64,000 nucleotides of DNA. Source: Flammula alnicola (lineage: Eukaryota > Basidiomycota > Agaricomycetes > Agaricales > Strophariaceae). A model generated the notes under the pieces. The model worked only from the letters and a program-made list of their open reading frames with translations. It searched no databases and was not told the DNA's origin. The position numbers and the translations under genes are program-made. This document shows, piece after piece, positions 1-10,887 of this stretch. The stretch's first letter is position 1. Each line of letters begins with the position of its first letter. The DNA is taken from positions 1 to 64,000 of the forward strand of contig JADNRV010000060.1 of assembly GCA_015499995.1 (NCBI GenBank). Reading direction: 5' to 3'.

Positions 1-180
1 AGCATTCATTACTTACACATGTTCATGTAGACTGATGTGCATCACGCCGCCATCAGAAGAACATGAGATATGAATTTGGGTAGGATACTGTACAAGTGAG
101 TAGTGAGAATATGAGACTGTAACGACAACGAGGAAACAAAGAAAGATATTAGTAACCAAAGTGCACATATGGAACCCATG

Positions 181-3100
181 TCAAGAACGCAGCATCACCC
201 TCTCCAAGGCTCTCTCGAACCTTCCTCGTAGCGTAATCCAAGGCGTAGGCTGCCCGAGTACTGTCCAATCCTCCGACCCGTTCTCCCTAAGCAAATATTG
301 ATAGAACTCCTTCGCAAACTCTGGCCCATGCATATCGGAAATGCTCCACATCGTACCAACCACACCACGATAACCAGCAGCAAGCATACCAGCAGCGAGA
401 TGGACAACTTCCTCCGATAAATTGAGGTCTCCTTTGCTTGTCTGGCACGCTGAGAGGAAAGCCAAGTCTGGGTTTGGGATTTGCTGCTTCATGATCTCGA
501 GCAGCTCTAAGCGGCCATCGTGAAGACAAAGGCCGCTCTCGAGAGGCTGGTGGACATCTTGCACTCCATGGCAAGCAAAGTGAACCCAACTACGGGACTT
601 TATCTCTGCCTTCACCTTCTCTCTAGTCGCCTTGTCGTCCTCCAACAGCAGCGCATTGACGGCCGTTCCTTTCATCAACGCTTCGAGGGCATGTGTCTCT
701 GTTCGGGTCGAGGGTATTGAGCGAAGACCGGGCGTGTTCGGTTGGCTAATAAGGACGAGGCTGGTAGATCTGGAAGAGGTGGATGCTGCAATGAATTTAT
801 CGCTAAGGGAGCGGACAGTTGGTGTATATGACGAAACCACGAAATCGGAGACGCATGATCCTGGTTGGTATTCTGAGCCATATATCCCAGCTGCGTGGAG
901 TGGAAGAAATGCGAGTGGGCCGGTCGGGCACCACCATATACGGTGACGATCTGAAGGATTGGAATGGTACTGAGAATGCAAAATCAGTACAAATAAGTTG
1001 ACAATCGGCAACGCCTTACAGAGTATCCTAGCGCTTCGAGAATTGGTTGGACAACTTTGGACCGAAGTTCTTTCAGAACAAACGACATGGATGGCGGATT
1101 ACGGGAATAACGCCGAACAGTGCGATCTCCATCCTCCACCTCTCGTTGCTTGAGTAGGTCGCATTGAAGGGTCTTCTGCAGTCGCTCTGCCTGCACGAGA
1201 CTGAAGTCCTCTAGAGGGATATGCAGAGGCTCCTCCAGCCCAGCTATAATAGCCAAGGCATCACATCGGGTGTCGTGAATGTTGAAGATGATGACTGGAC
1301 CATCGGAGGGTAATGAGGAGAGGAGGTCGGTGGCCTTAGGCGGCTGAAGAAAGTCGTGGAAATCTGGAAGATCCCGAATCTCTTTGAGAAGTTGCCGATA
1401 CTCTGTAGCGTGGAGGGTATGATTTCGAGCATCATCCTGAAGGCGAATCTCTTCTGTAAGTGTGGCATGTGACGAAGGAATGGAAGTGGCTGAACGAGTT
1501 CCGTAGGACTCTAAGGTACTCGCGACCTTTATGAAGCGATCGGCCAAGGATGGATTCTTCATGCAGAGGTTGTCAATTGGTGTACGGAGTTGGTTGAGCT
1601 GATTCCACACCAAGCAGCGGCCGTGCTCAAGCCATTCGAGGGCGAGATCAGCTTTATCGCAAATGAGAGCAGTACCCACAGCAGATGCCACAAGATCAGA
1701 ATGACCATGAAGGTTAGCATGACGGCGATGGATCGTTTGTTCCAACCCAGCAACCTCTGAGAGCAGACTAATGGCAAGAGCAAAGTCGATCAAGGCATGA
1801 GAGTCATCATGGCCTAAGGATAGCATGGCCGCATGGGTGGCAGACCGCAGACGAGTGGATGGGGCGCCATTTGCTTCAGCACCCTGACGATATGAAGCAA
1901 TGCTGTTCTGGACATCAGGGAAATAATGGGTGTGTTCGAAGCGACGTAAGTACGAATTCCCAAGGTTAATGAACCGACTCGGAAGGCGCGCGTGGCCGGA
2001 AGGAGTGGTTTGGACAGCACTCTGGTAGTGGTATATGGCACGGTCAATATCCTCGAGGTCGCCAGTGCGTTCGAAGCGACGTAAGTATGAATTTCCAAGG
2101 TTGTTGAAGCAAATCGGAAGGTCAGCGTGGCCAGAAGGAGTGGATTTGACAGCGCTCTGGTTGTGGGATATGGCACGGTCAATATCCTGGAGGTCACCAG
2201 TGCATTCAAAGCGACCTAAGTATGAACTGCCAAGGTTGCTGAACCGACTCGGAAGGTCGGCGTGGCCAGAAGGAGTGGATTCGACAGCACTCTGGTGGTG
2301 GGATATGGCACGGTCAATATCCTGGAGGTCGCCGGTGCGTTCGAAGCGACGTGCGTACGAACCTCCAAGGTTGTTGAAGCAACTCGGAAGGTCAGCGTGG
2401 CCAGAAGGAAAGGATTTGACAGCAGTCTGGTGGTGGGATATGGCACGGTCAATATCCTGGAGGTCGCCAGAGCGTTCAAAGCGACATAAGTATGAATTTC
2501 CAAGGTTGGTGAAGCAACTCGGAAGGTCAGCGTGGCCGGGAGGAGTAGATTTGATAGCACTCTGGTGGTGGGATATGGCACGGTCAATATCCTCGAGGTC
2601 GCCGGTGCGTTCAAAGCGATGTGTGTATGAAATTCCAAGGTTCGAACTTCCAATGTTGGCAGGGCCGGAAGGAGTGGATTCAACAGCAATGCGGTGGTGG
2701 GATATGGCATGGTCAATATCCTGGAGGTCGCCAGTGCGTTCAAAGCGACATGTGTACGAATTTCCAAGGTTGTGGAGCCACATTGGAAGGTCGGCGTGGC
2801 CAGAAGGAGTGGATTTGACAGCACTCTGGTGGTAGAATATGGCACGCTCAATATCCTGGAGGTCGCCGGTGTGTTCAAAGCGACATAAGTACAAATTTCC
2901 AAGGCTGCTGAACCAACTCGGAAGGTCGGCATGGCCAGAAGGAGTGGATTCGACAGCACTCTGGTGGTAAAATATGGCACGGCCAATATCCTGGAGGTCG
3001 CCGCTGCGTGCAAAGCGACATTGGTACAAAGTTCCAAGCTCGCTGAACACAATTGGAAGGTCGGGATGGCCAGAAGGATTAGATTCAACAGCTCTTTGGT

Positions 3101-4831
3101 GGTGGGATATGGCATGGTCAATATCCTGGAGGTCGCCAGTGTGTTCAAAGCGACATGTGTATGAAGCTCCAAGGTTGTTGAAGTAAGTCGGAAGGTTGGC
3201 ATGGCCGGAAGGAGTGGATTCGACAGCACTCTGGTGGTAGGATATGGCACGGTCAATATCCTGGAGGTCGCTGGTGCGTTTGAAGCGATGTGCGTATGAA
3301 CTTCCAAGGTTGTTGAAGGAAGTTGGAAGGTCAGCATGGCCGGAAGGAGTGGATTTGACAACACTGTGGTGGTGGGATATGGCATGGTCAATATCCTGGA
3401 GGTTGCCGGTGCATTTGAAGCGACGTAAGTACGAATTTCCAAGGTTGTTGAACCGCCTCGGAAGGTCAGTGTGGCCAGAAGGAGTGGACTCGACAGCTCT
3501 CTGGTGGTGGGATATGGCACGGTCAATATCCTCGAGGTCGCCGGTGCGTTCAAAGCGATGTGTGTACGAATTTCCAAGGTTGTAGGAAACGACGGGAAGG
3601 ACATCAAGGCCAGGCGGAAGTGAGGAAACTGCGCTTTCATAATGGGAAATTGCTTGAGTAATGTCGTCGACGTTTCCTGTCTCTTCGAAGCGGCGCAGGA
3701 ATGCCTCGGCGCTACTCATAGCGCGGCGGAAGTCAGAGACGGCACCCAGTCCTAGCAGGGCGGCTAGCCCTCTGGCAGCATTCCTAGCACCTGACCCAAA
3801 GGTCGAACTTGAAGCTACAAACGGGTCAATAAATGGATCTGAAAGCAGTCAACCTCACGTACCCACTGTAAAAGTCATCTTGACTGACATGGCATTTTCC
3901 TCTTTCACTGACGCAAACACATGCTCTGCTGGAGTGTCTACAGACACGACCATTTTAAGCGCATGCAGGGAGGACAAATGACCGTCTTGGGCGTACCTTC
4001 CTCTGCACACGCCATGGCGTAAATTTCGTCTGCAGTGAATACAAGGAAAGCCTCATCACCCCCATCCTTCGAGTGAACGATCAACATCATACAATCGCCA
4101 TCCTGGTGACTGGATTTTGTCGCATTAGCCGCAGCTTTATCGGTTTAGTTTAAAAGCCTTTTCAAAAAATCACTCACAAGTCGATATTCTCAACGGCTTT
4201 CCATCTCGTAGGAGAGATCTTCGTGAGGCCCAAGGTCTCGAAGTTACCATTCCGCATGGTGACCAGTGTCAGCTCATCATTGAAGTGATGAGGCAATGAA
4301 CATTCAAGGAAAATATCTAAATCGAAGAGTGAGGGCAGGCAGAAACGCAAAACGAAACCAAGTCTTACCCTTCAATAACCCTTTTCGAGTTGATTGTTCA
4401 CTCGTGTCGGTGAATACAGCTGATGGAAGGATGTTCGCAATGGCGTGCAGTTCCCCTGTAATTTCTGGTGACGCTGCTTGGTGCGACGCATTGTCTTCGG
4501 GGATACACACATTGCTGTGGGGTGGTAGTTCGTACGGCACATCGTGCTCAGCGCTCGAGATGGCTGAGCTTTCGAGTGGTGTTGCAGGTGTTGAATTGTG
4601 TTCAGACGTCGTGACTGTGCCCTCTGTCCCTTGTACTACACTTGACATGTTCTTGGGAAAGGAAACATTCACTGAGGATGAGCCGGTAGTTGTATCCGAG
4701 GTATCTAGAACCCTAATTGGAGTTCCCTGCTGTGCGGCGTTTTCGGTTGCGGATTCGAGCGGTGGTTGTCCTTGACTGTGGGCGACGGGGGCTGCGATTT
4801 CAACGTCGTCAATATGTTCGGAGGGTGCCAT
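181..4831 (-). CDS. TPR-CHAT protein, copy A (C-terminus frameshifted)
   Basis: Six exons, read on the minus strand: 4369-4831, 4178-4316, 3997-4109, 3863-3937, 1020-3814 and 181-969. All introns are GT-AG, 48-68 bp, and the total is 1458 codons. The start at 4831 matches the ATG of copies B and C. Exon 1 is a Ser/Thr/Glu-rich, probably disordered segment. Exons 2-3 encode a compact unrecognised domain. Exon 5 encodes about 12 near-identical 45-residue TPR-like repeats with core NNLGNSY. Exon 6 encodes the CHAT domain, with the conserved entry motif WWCPTGPLAFLPLH, a His in HFACHG and a Cys in LSACQT, the caspase-like catalytic dyad of the family. Compared with B and C, one C is missing near 270-271. 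About 40 native residues ending VHFGY are therefore replaced by about 30 unrelated ones. The dyad is upstream of this change, so activity may persist. Its function in fungi is not established; a role in cell death or self/non-self sensing is inference. Confidence 0.85.
2030..3590 (-). repeat. 135-bp coding tandem repeats in copy A
   Basis: About 12 direct repeats of 135 bp (45 codons) inside exon 5. They are recognised by the recurring plus-strand string GTCAATATCCT roughly every 135 bp. Each unit codes for a helix-turn-helix TPR-like repeat with the pattern DIDRAISHHQSAVESTPSGH followed by LP...NNLG.SY..RFE.TG. Unit sequences within the gene are very alike, which suggests homogenisation. Confidence 0.9.
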
Positions 4832-4945
4832 TGCGGGTATTGGAGAGACGGATAGATTGGCAGAGCGTGTTTGGAAGACAAAAGTATTGTAGGCGGGAAA
4901 CGGTGTTGAAGTTGTAATTTGCGAGTTTGCGTCCTAGTATATGGA

Positions 4946-5640
4946 TTATATAGGATCAACATTGCCTGCCTCATGTTCGCTGTGCGTTTTCATAGCGACG
5001 TGCACGGAAGAAGCGAGGGTGGTATACGCCGCATCCCAGAAAAGCACCAGACCATGATCTCCGGCGCCTATCCTCAGGCGCAATTCCATGACCACATGCC
5101 CATCCTTATCTGTCCCAGACCACGTCAGCGCTAAAACGGTTTCAGGTCCGAGAAGAGGTACCGTGTCCTCCACCCTCTTTCCACGTCGTCCCCGTGTTCA
5201 TCGTCATCCGCAGTCAAAAATAACCGGAGAAGTGTGGAAGAAGCGTGTTACTGGGAACAGTACTTCGGGGTGATAGAAAGAGCATTTCATCTTGACAGCG
5301 ATTGACCTCTGATGTCCGCATCAGCGTCATCTTCGCTGTTCATTATTGACGCATTCGTATCCTAGGTTTGATGCAGTAAGTATATGCGATGCTCGGAACA
5401 GGGTAAGCAAAACGCACCTCGCCAATCGGAAACCATTGTTACCTCTAGAGTATGCTGTGCAGTACGTCCTCGAGAAACCGTCATGGTATTGTTCTCGTCG
5501 CCTGATTCTTCGTGGGCGAGAAGTAAGGTTTGCCTCGAAACGAGAATGGGTCAACGGAACCGTAAAATTGTTCTGTCGCTGATAATCGTGCGCTGTAAGT
5601 GGACCATTTCCAGTGGATGCCACGAATTACCGCTAAGTTA
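4946..5640 (-). pseudogene. Block U, copy A: decayed spliced coding remains
   Basis: A conserved block upstream of the CHAT gene, on the same strand, shared with B (about 15,900-16,560) and C (about 29,290-30,070). Coding-like pieces include LGPETVLALTWSGTDKDG, SFYHPEVLFPVTRFFHTSP and a stretch around LLAHEESGDENNTMTV. An intron beginning GTGCGTTTTGC and ending CCTAG (about 5,349-5,406) is conserved in all copies. No single frame joins the pieces without stops, and copy A lacks about 115 nt present in B and C between 4,990 and 5,060. I do not recognise the family. It could be a decayed upstream gene or 5' leader sequence of the CHAT gene. Confidence 0.4.
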
Positions 5641-5653
5641 AAGTACTAAGTTA

Positions 5654-6763
5654 CAGCGACTTGCGGTACTTAGGGCGCGTCACGATTTTTTCCAAACGCG
5701 GCGATTTTTGATGGTTTTTGGTTCGTTTTGAGTATTCGTAGAATAGCGTCACCAGTTCTTATTATTTTTGAATAACAATCAGACCAGTGAATTCGCATTG
5801 AAAATTGGCATCGATAGGTATAAGGAATGTCAAGAAAAAGTTGAATTTGAGTGATAGATTGAGGAACATGGATTTCGCAGGTGTTCTGATGATGTGGCAC
5901 AATGTTCATGAAGTTACACATCTATTTCTTAGTCAACTCTCCCAATTTTATGCTCATAATGCTTTCAGTAGATATATATATCTGATGGTGCCAAATTTTT
6001 GTAAAAGGAAGGGTAGTGGGTTATGAGGTAGAAAGCAGCTGTGATGTGGAAATACACCTACATCATAGCTTTACCAAATCTCGCCCATTTTCAACAAAAA
6101 TTGGGCTATTGTATTTCCACCATAGGTAGGTGCCGAACAGTGCCAATATAATGGAGAGAAAGAGATCTCGGATTGCAGAGATTGAGGTCAACCCAAGGTC
6201 AACCTTCCGCTGATGTGGCAGCAAACTTTCGTGCTACAATGCATTCAGATGCTGCTGAGAAGCCTCGAAAAAAGCGTCGAAGCCTCTAATAGCATAAAAG
6301 AACAAATATACGCTGTAAAAAATGGATGGAGAGTAATTCTATGGGGAGATTTCGACACTGTGTTTGTGGTCCCGGGAGGCCCGAGGAAGCACTTACAACT
6401 TCACCGCGCTATGCCCCCTCCTCTTCATTTTTCATATATAATTTAGCACAGAGCATATATCCAAGCCAACTGGAGGTAAATTTGTGCATTTTGAATGACC
6501 ATTACGCACTTTATTTCATGAGCATTGTGCCACATCCTGCGAAATCCATGTTCCTCAATCTATCACTCAAATTCAACTGTTTCTTGATATTTCTTATACC
6601 TATCGATGCCAATTTTCACTGCGAATTCACTGGTCTGGTTGTTATTCAAAAATAATAAGAACTGGCGGCGCTATTCTACGAATACTCAAAACGAACCAAA
6701 AACCATCAAAAATCGCCGCGTTTGGAAAAAATCGTGACGCGCCCTAAGTACCGCAAGTCGCTG
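5654..6763. mobile_element. Non-autonomous long-terminal-inverted-repeat transposon (hAT-like)
   Basis: The two ends are inverted copies of each other over about 250 bp. The left arm runs from CAGCGACTTGCGGTACTTAG at 5654; the right arm ends with its reverse complement at 6763. The match continues inward to about 5,913 and 6,520 with one 10-bp indel. Ends beginning CAGCG fit the YARNG rule of hAT elements. The flanks are TAAGTTA (5647-5653) and TAAGTCC (6764-6770), a possible imperfect target duplication. The interior (about 600 bp) has no transposase-like frame and contains a smaller palindrome pairing GTGGAAATAC near 6,037 with GTATTTCCAC near 6,112. The element is absent from units B and C. 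The superfamily assignment is tentative. Confidence 0.7.
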
Positions 6764-6799
6764 TAAGTCCGGGTTTCTCACGCACGCCACACACCCAGG

Positions 6800-7290
6800 A
6801 CCTCTTCCAATCACTCTCAACTTCTGATATCCAAACGTTCGCTGACGCCTGGCCCGACCTTAAGGCCTTGAAAGCTTGAGACCCAGCCTTGAGGCCTTCA
6901 GGATTTACATGTTAACGCCGTACCCCCGCGAAACAAATTTCACAGTCTTGATGGAAATCGCAGAACGGATGCCATATCTCCAGGGGCTCGGCCTTTCACT
7001 ACACATCAGCGGACAGCTTCCCAACGTTAATCTCCTTTGCAGACTTATCCTAACGTCGGAACCTTCCCTCTCCGCTTCCACCCTCTTCGTTTTCTGGACG
7101 TGGGCGCCAGTTTAGCTTCAACGTCGAAGCATTCGTGCTCTGCCTGCTCAAGCTCTTCCTCAAGCTCAAGCCTCATGTTGAGTATGATGGAGCAGGTCCT
7201 TGACCCTCTACCTGGCACGCAGTCGGCCGCAGAATTCGTGAGGAATCTTCGAGGAGGCACGAGACGTCTTGTAAATAACTGCAGTATTAC
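6800..7290 (+). pseudogene. 3' fragment of an F-box/LRR gene (unit A)
   Basis: This segment is closely similar to the last 450 bp of the intact F-box/LRR gene at 33,056-34,680. Shared peptide pieces are MEIAERMP, SLHISGQ, LRFLDVGAS and GTRRLVNNC. It lacks the F-box and most of the gene. It also contains an extra segment of about 30 bp near 7,027-7,058 flanked by AACGT and is shifted out of frame. It abuts the 5' end of the hydrolase pseudogene, and unit B has the same junction, so the fusion predates the A/B duplication. Confidence 0.75.
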
Positions 7291-7358
7291 TTTTCGTTCC
7301 ATTTCAGCTGACGACGGGTCTTTTCATCAAGTCTCAATTCAAAACTTCCTCAAGCAGC

Positions 7359-9875
7359 ATGAGCCCGTCATTGTCGACAACTGAGGGTAAGCTTTCTTCT
7401 TTTCTTTCCTTCTCCATCTCTGTTCCATTGCCTGTCATTCGTCCTCGCATTTCAGGAGTTGATACTTTTATCTTTCTGTTATCTTTTCCAACGTCCTCTT
7501 CGAATTCGTCGATTCTAATCTGATACCCATATTCCAGATACACCGCCAGACACATCATCAACCGCCGCCCCCAGTGCAGCTGCTTCGTCCTTCATCGAAG
7601 CTTCATCACTCAATCTACCTTGTCCACGTCGACGTCATCTTTAACGTCCATCGTCGTTTTTATTCATTTTATAAACGTCGACACTAACATCAGCGTTATC
7701 GCAAGCGCCTTCCGCATCCAACCTGTATCTATCCACCCTTATCGCTTCACCAACATTCCCCACATCAACACTACCGACCCAGCCAACTCTGCCATATCAA
7801 CATCGGCCACGACCCTCACTCCACTGCACTCGTGACTCCACCACCTCCAACGACCTCCCAACTGCCTTCCGAGGAGCCCGATCCTTCTTCTCAGCGGAAG
7901 TTATCTCCACAGCAGCCCAATCCAATCCTGCGTCGACCCAGGCTTCATCTTCGTCATAGTGGGATTACGTTGGCTGGTCGACTGGGTCAGCGAGGCGGCC
8001 TGTGCACAGTGCTGGTGCCGCCCATGCCATGATCCATCTATTGCCTATACCGCCCCTGCGGATGAGAGCGGGGGTTCAACTGATGTGGATCGATCTGGCA
8101 GGCGCGAATGTTGATGCAGTACGGCTTTGGATGAAGGCGCTGGTGCTGCGTTCGGTCCAGCAGAGGTTGCCGAGCTCGAGGAAGCGAAGAAGGAGACTGC
8201 CCCGGTCGTCGCGATCGTACAGGAGCTTGGCTCGCCGCAGGAAGGTTCGACAGTCAGAGAAGGCTAGGAAGTGGAATCGATATCAAGGAGGGTGCAGCGA
8301 TCGTGGCGTGGTTATCGCCATGGTCGTGGTACTATTCTTCCGCAACTATGATGACGACATTCAATATCGCACGAAGGAGATGGGGTAAACACGCAGGAGG
8401 AGAAGGCGGCGTGTCGAGCTTCAGCGCGCCGCTGAAGAAGCAGAAGTGCCAAAGGAGGACGAATCGTCATCTCCTGCCTCTCAAGCACCACTAGCCGCCA
8501 CCATTGCCTCAGATACCCTTCGCAATTCCGCAGAAGATATCGCCGCAAACCGATCGCGCCAACTATCGACGCGAACTGCTCAGGATGGGTAGTGCTGACA
8601 GATGCCAGATCGATTATGAAAGTGCTGGCTGCTGTTGTCTCCAACACCAAGCCGGCTATCACAGCTCCAGCTCTAAAGCAAGTCAATACTGCGGCCTCGA
8701 ATTCCAGCGCGTTGTCTGTAACCAGACCTACTCCTTCCAGTGGGGCATCTTCGCTCAAGGAGTCGAACCAAGTTCGCGAATACGACGGAACACGCGCTGC
8801 AGGAGTTCAAGAAGGGCCATGACGTCAAGCTGGATAAGATCACTAAGATTTCGTTGGAGGGCAATGGGACGATCGGGAAGATGGTCGAGCGGTGGCCAAC
8901 CTCAAGGCCAACGAAGAATGGATGTCCGGCCTCCGTGAAGCGGAGTCTTAGCGGACGCCATTCCTCGCCGCGACGCACTCGCAGGGTTCTATGGTATCGA
9001 CACACTTGCTGGATCGGCTCATTCGGGATGGCCATGTCGTTGCCTCGCGGAACCAGCTCAAGGGGCAGAGCATATCTATGCCTAGCATGTCGGCTGGGAT
9101 ACCTATGGGGACTGGGGTGGAGGCATTCCCTTCTGCTATCGGCTTTGCGTGATGGTGGCAATGCGGCAATGGCAACGGCGAGCAGAAAGATCCAAAGAGT
9201 TTGTTGTCTGGCGCTGTGTGGGATTCATTTGGGCCTGTTGAGGTATTTGAGTTTGACTGCAATCCTGGGGCCGTGTCTTGAGGTGGGTGGTAGCGCTTTC
9301 ATTGTTTCGTGAGATGATTGGCTGATGGCGTTTGGCCTTGGTAGTATTTTGAATCGACTGCGGCGCGAGAATAGCCTCTCAACGATCTATTCTGGCCTCT
9401 TCACGGCCGCTCATCTCTCCAAGGCGACAGCTGGATCCTTGAATGGCGCTGGGCATTCGACGGCATATCAGGAAGTTGTGACTTTTTCGTGCGTCGTCTT
9501 TTGTTATTATTTCTGCCTCTGTATTATAGCTGACCATGATCTTCAGATTGGCCGTCAAGTGTCTTTTCATTGCGAAGGAGGGTATGACGGAGGATGCTAA
9601 GCTCGCCGTCGAGCCGTTCAATGCTGCTCACGAACAGAATGACTACGAAGTAAGAGGCATACGTTTTCTCTCTGTTTTCTTATCATCGTCATCATTCTTC
9701 CTCGCAGATTCCCTGGTCTTTGTGCGACATCATCACCGACGAGCATGTAGCATACTTCTTCGGGCGTGATATTTCTGAGCTGAGAGATGCGTTTTGGGAA
9801 TGGCACCCCAAGACATCGATCTGAAAAGGAAGTTGCAACCACTACAAAGGCTGCCGTTGACTTTTTCTTCGTTGA
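7359..9875 (+). pseudogene. Decayed YMC020W-like alpha/beta hydrolase gene (unit A)
   Basis: Pieces in several frames resemble a fungal alpha/beta hydrolase family (YMC020W-like), as I recall it. The order is: a start MSPSLSTTE followed by a GTAAGC intron (from about 7,387); SSTAAPSAAASS; a GWSTGSA segment; LSPWSWYYSS; HALQEFKKGHDVKLDKITKI; the nucleophile elbow ATHSQGSMVSTHLLDRLI near 8,970; CCLALCGIHLG; NSLSTIYSGLFTAA; ATAGSLNGAGHSTAYQE; and a C-terminal block ending DLKRKL-like near 9,830. The reading frame is broken many times, and the region before HALQEFKK that should carry the oxyanion-side strand is missing. It is therefore non-functional as a full hydrolase. The family name rests on memory of conserved blocks, not a search. 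Confidence 0.7.
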
Positions 9876-10170
9876 GTGGAAGTGTCATCGGTACGAGTAG
9901 CTTTGTATTAGAGGTGTTCTTTTTCTGGGTGGAGGTTGGAAGCTCGATGTCGAAATCATTGTCATTTTACTCGTCTTTCCTCTATGGGATGTACTTAGAC
10001 GATGAGGGATAGAAGGTGGAATCGTTTTTAGTATTCATATTTGCAGTCATATTTTCATCTTCATCTTTTGATACACATATTCTATTCATTTCTACTCGCA
10101 TTTCTTTGGAACATCAGTAGATTATTTTTATCTTAGTCTAAATCGTGGTCACGTCGCACTCTTGAAAGAC

Positions 10171-10790
10171 GATATGCGTCATCTCCATCACGCCAAAATA
10201 TCCATTTACATCTTAACGTTGACTCTCCAAAGGCACTCATAACCAACATCGATTTTGACTGTTCTTCGGCCTTCAACTGCAAAGTTGTAAGGGTTATGGT
10301 CCTTCTAAGAGTCGCGAAAAATCTGTAAAATCATTGCAGAGAATGTCGGCATGCGTATGCGGCAACACGCAGATCGGTGGTCCCAATTCAGAGGATCGGG
10401 GGAAAAAGATGGCTTACCTTTGGAGAACGCAAAATTTGGCATGGGCCGTGATGAAACTGGCGAAGGTGTTCAAGAAAATAGAACGCAGGAGTGTCAGAGG
10501 CAAGTCGGACGAACTGAGAAAGCACGTTGAACAAAAGCGTTCTTTTTTGTTCAGGCTGCTTATGACTCACCCATACTCCATATCTTCGTAGGCTCTATCG
10601 CATAGGTCGGGTTGTGTGCAGCTGTAGCGAATCAGGCGATGTCGAGAAGACAGACAATTTAAGGGTCCATCGTAAAGATTAGACTCAGAAGCAGTCCGCG
10701 ATTTGAGGAAAGAGTCAAGACCTGGAGAATGGAAACTCAACTTGAACGACCACATTCGTTACTTACACATCTTCATGTAGACTGATGCGC
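10171..10790 (-). pseudogene. Block D, unit B: spliced coding remains downstream of the CHAT gene
   Basis: A conserved minus-strand block shared with 23,361-24,150. It shows a clean 32-codon exon at 10,418-10,513 (containing FLEHLRQFHHGPCQI) between a CAG acceptor and a GTAAGC donor. Next comes a terminal exon from 10,304 with NPYNFAVEG and IDVGYE, then an early stop. An upstream piece near 10,571-10,755 contains RLIRYSCTQPDLCDRAYEDM. B keeps the frame in the first part and C in the last part; each copy has small indels the other lacks. Neither copy gives a complete protein. I do not recognise the family. Confidence 0.45.
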
Positions 10791-10887
10791 CTCATGCTGC
10801 CAACAAGAAGAATTCGGGGTAGGATACTGTACAAGTGAGTAGTGAGAATATGCGACCATAACGAAGACGAGGAAACAAAGAAAGATA

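Larger units (their letters stand above)
1..10170. repeat. Segmental duplication unit A
   Basis: First copy of a direct tandem duplication. From left to right it carries the CHAT gene (minus), block U, a long-inverted-repeat transposon, an F-box gene fragment (plus) and a decayed hydrolase gene (plus). The same order recurs in 10,171-20,195, except that the transposon is absent there. The left part of the unit (block D) is cut by the window edge; only its first exon-like segment is seen at 1-60. The right end is the pentamer AAGAC at 10,166-10,170, followed directly by unit B. Confidence 0.85.

Noticed and set aside
2035..2835. Plus-strand frames through the arrays (for example 266 codons with RSISWRSPVRSKR repeats)
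   Set aside because: Antisense shadow of the same repeats, with no independent start context or conservation beyond the sense coding.
2216..3640. A 474-codon minus frame through the repeat array, with similar ones at 12,660-14,288 and 26,080-27,537
   Set aside because: These are out-of-phase readings of the 135-bp repeats. The overlapping frame carries the conserved TPR pattern and splices to the CHAT exon; these do not.
3839..3862. A 24-nt intron ending at the first CAG in the CHAT gene
   Set aside because: Too short for spliceosomal removal. The next acceptor gives a 48-nt intron in the same frame with a branch-like TTGAT, and matches the other intron sizes.
8312..8758. Minus-strand 148-codon frame opposite the hydrolase remains (similar at 18,410-18,649)
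   Set aside because: Shadow of the plus-strand hydrolase pseudogene; only the plus strand shows family motifs.
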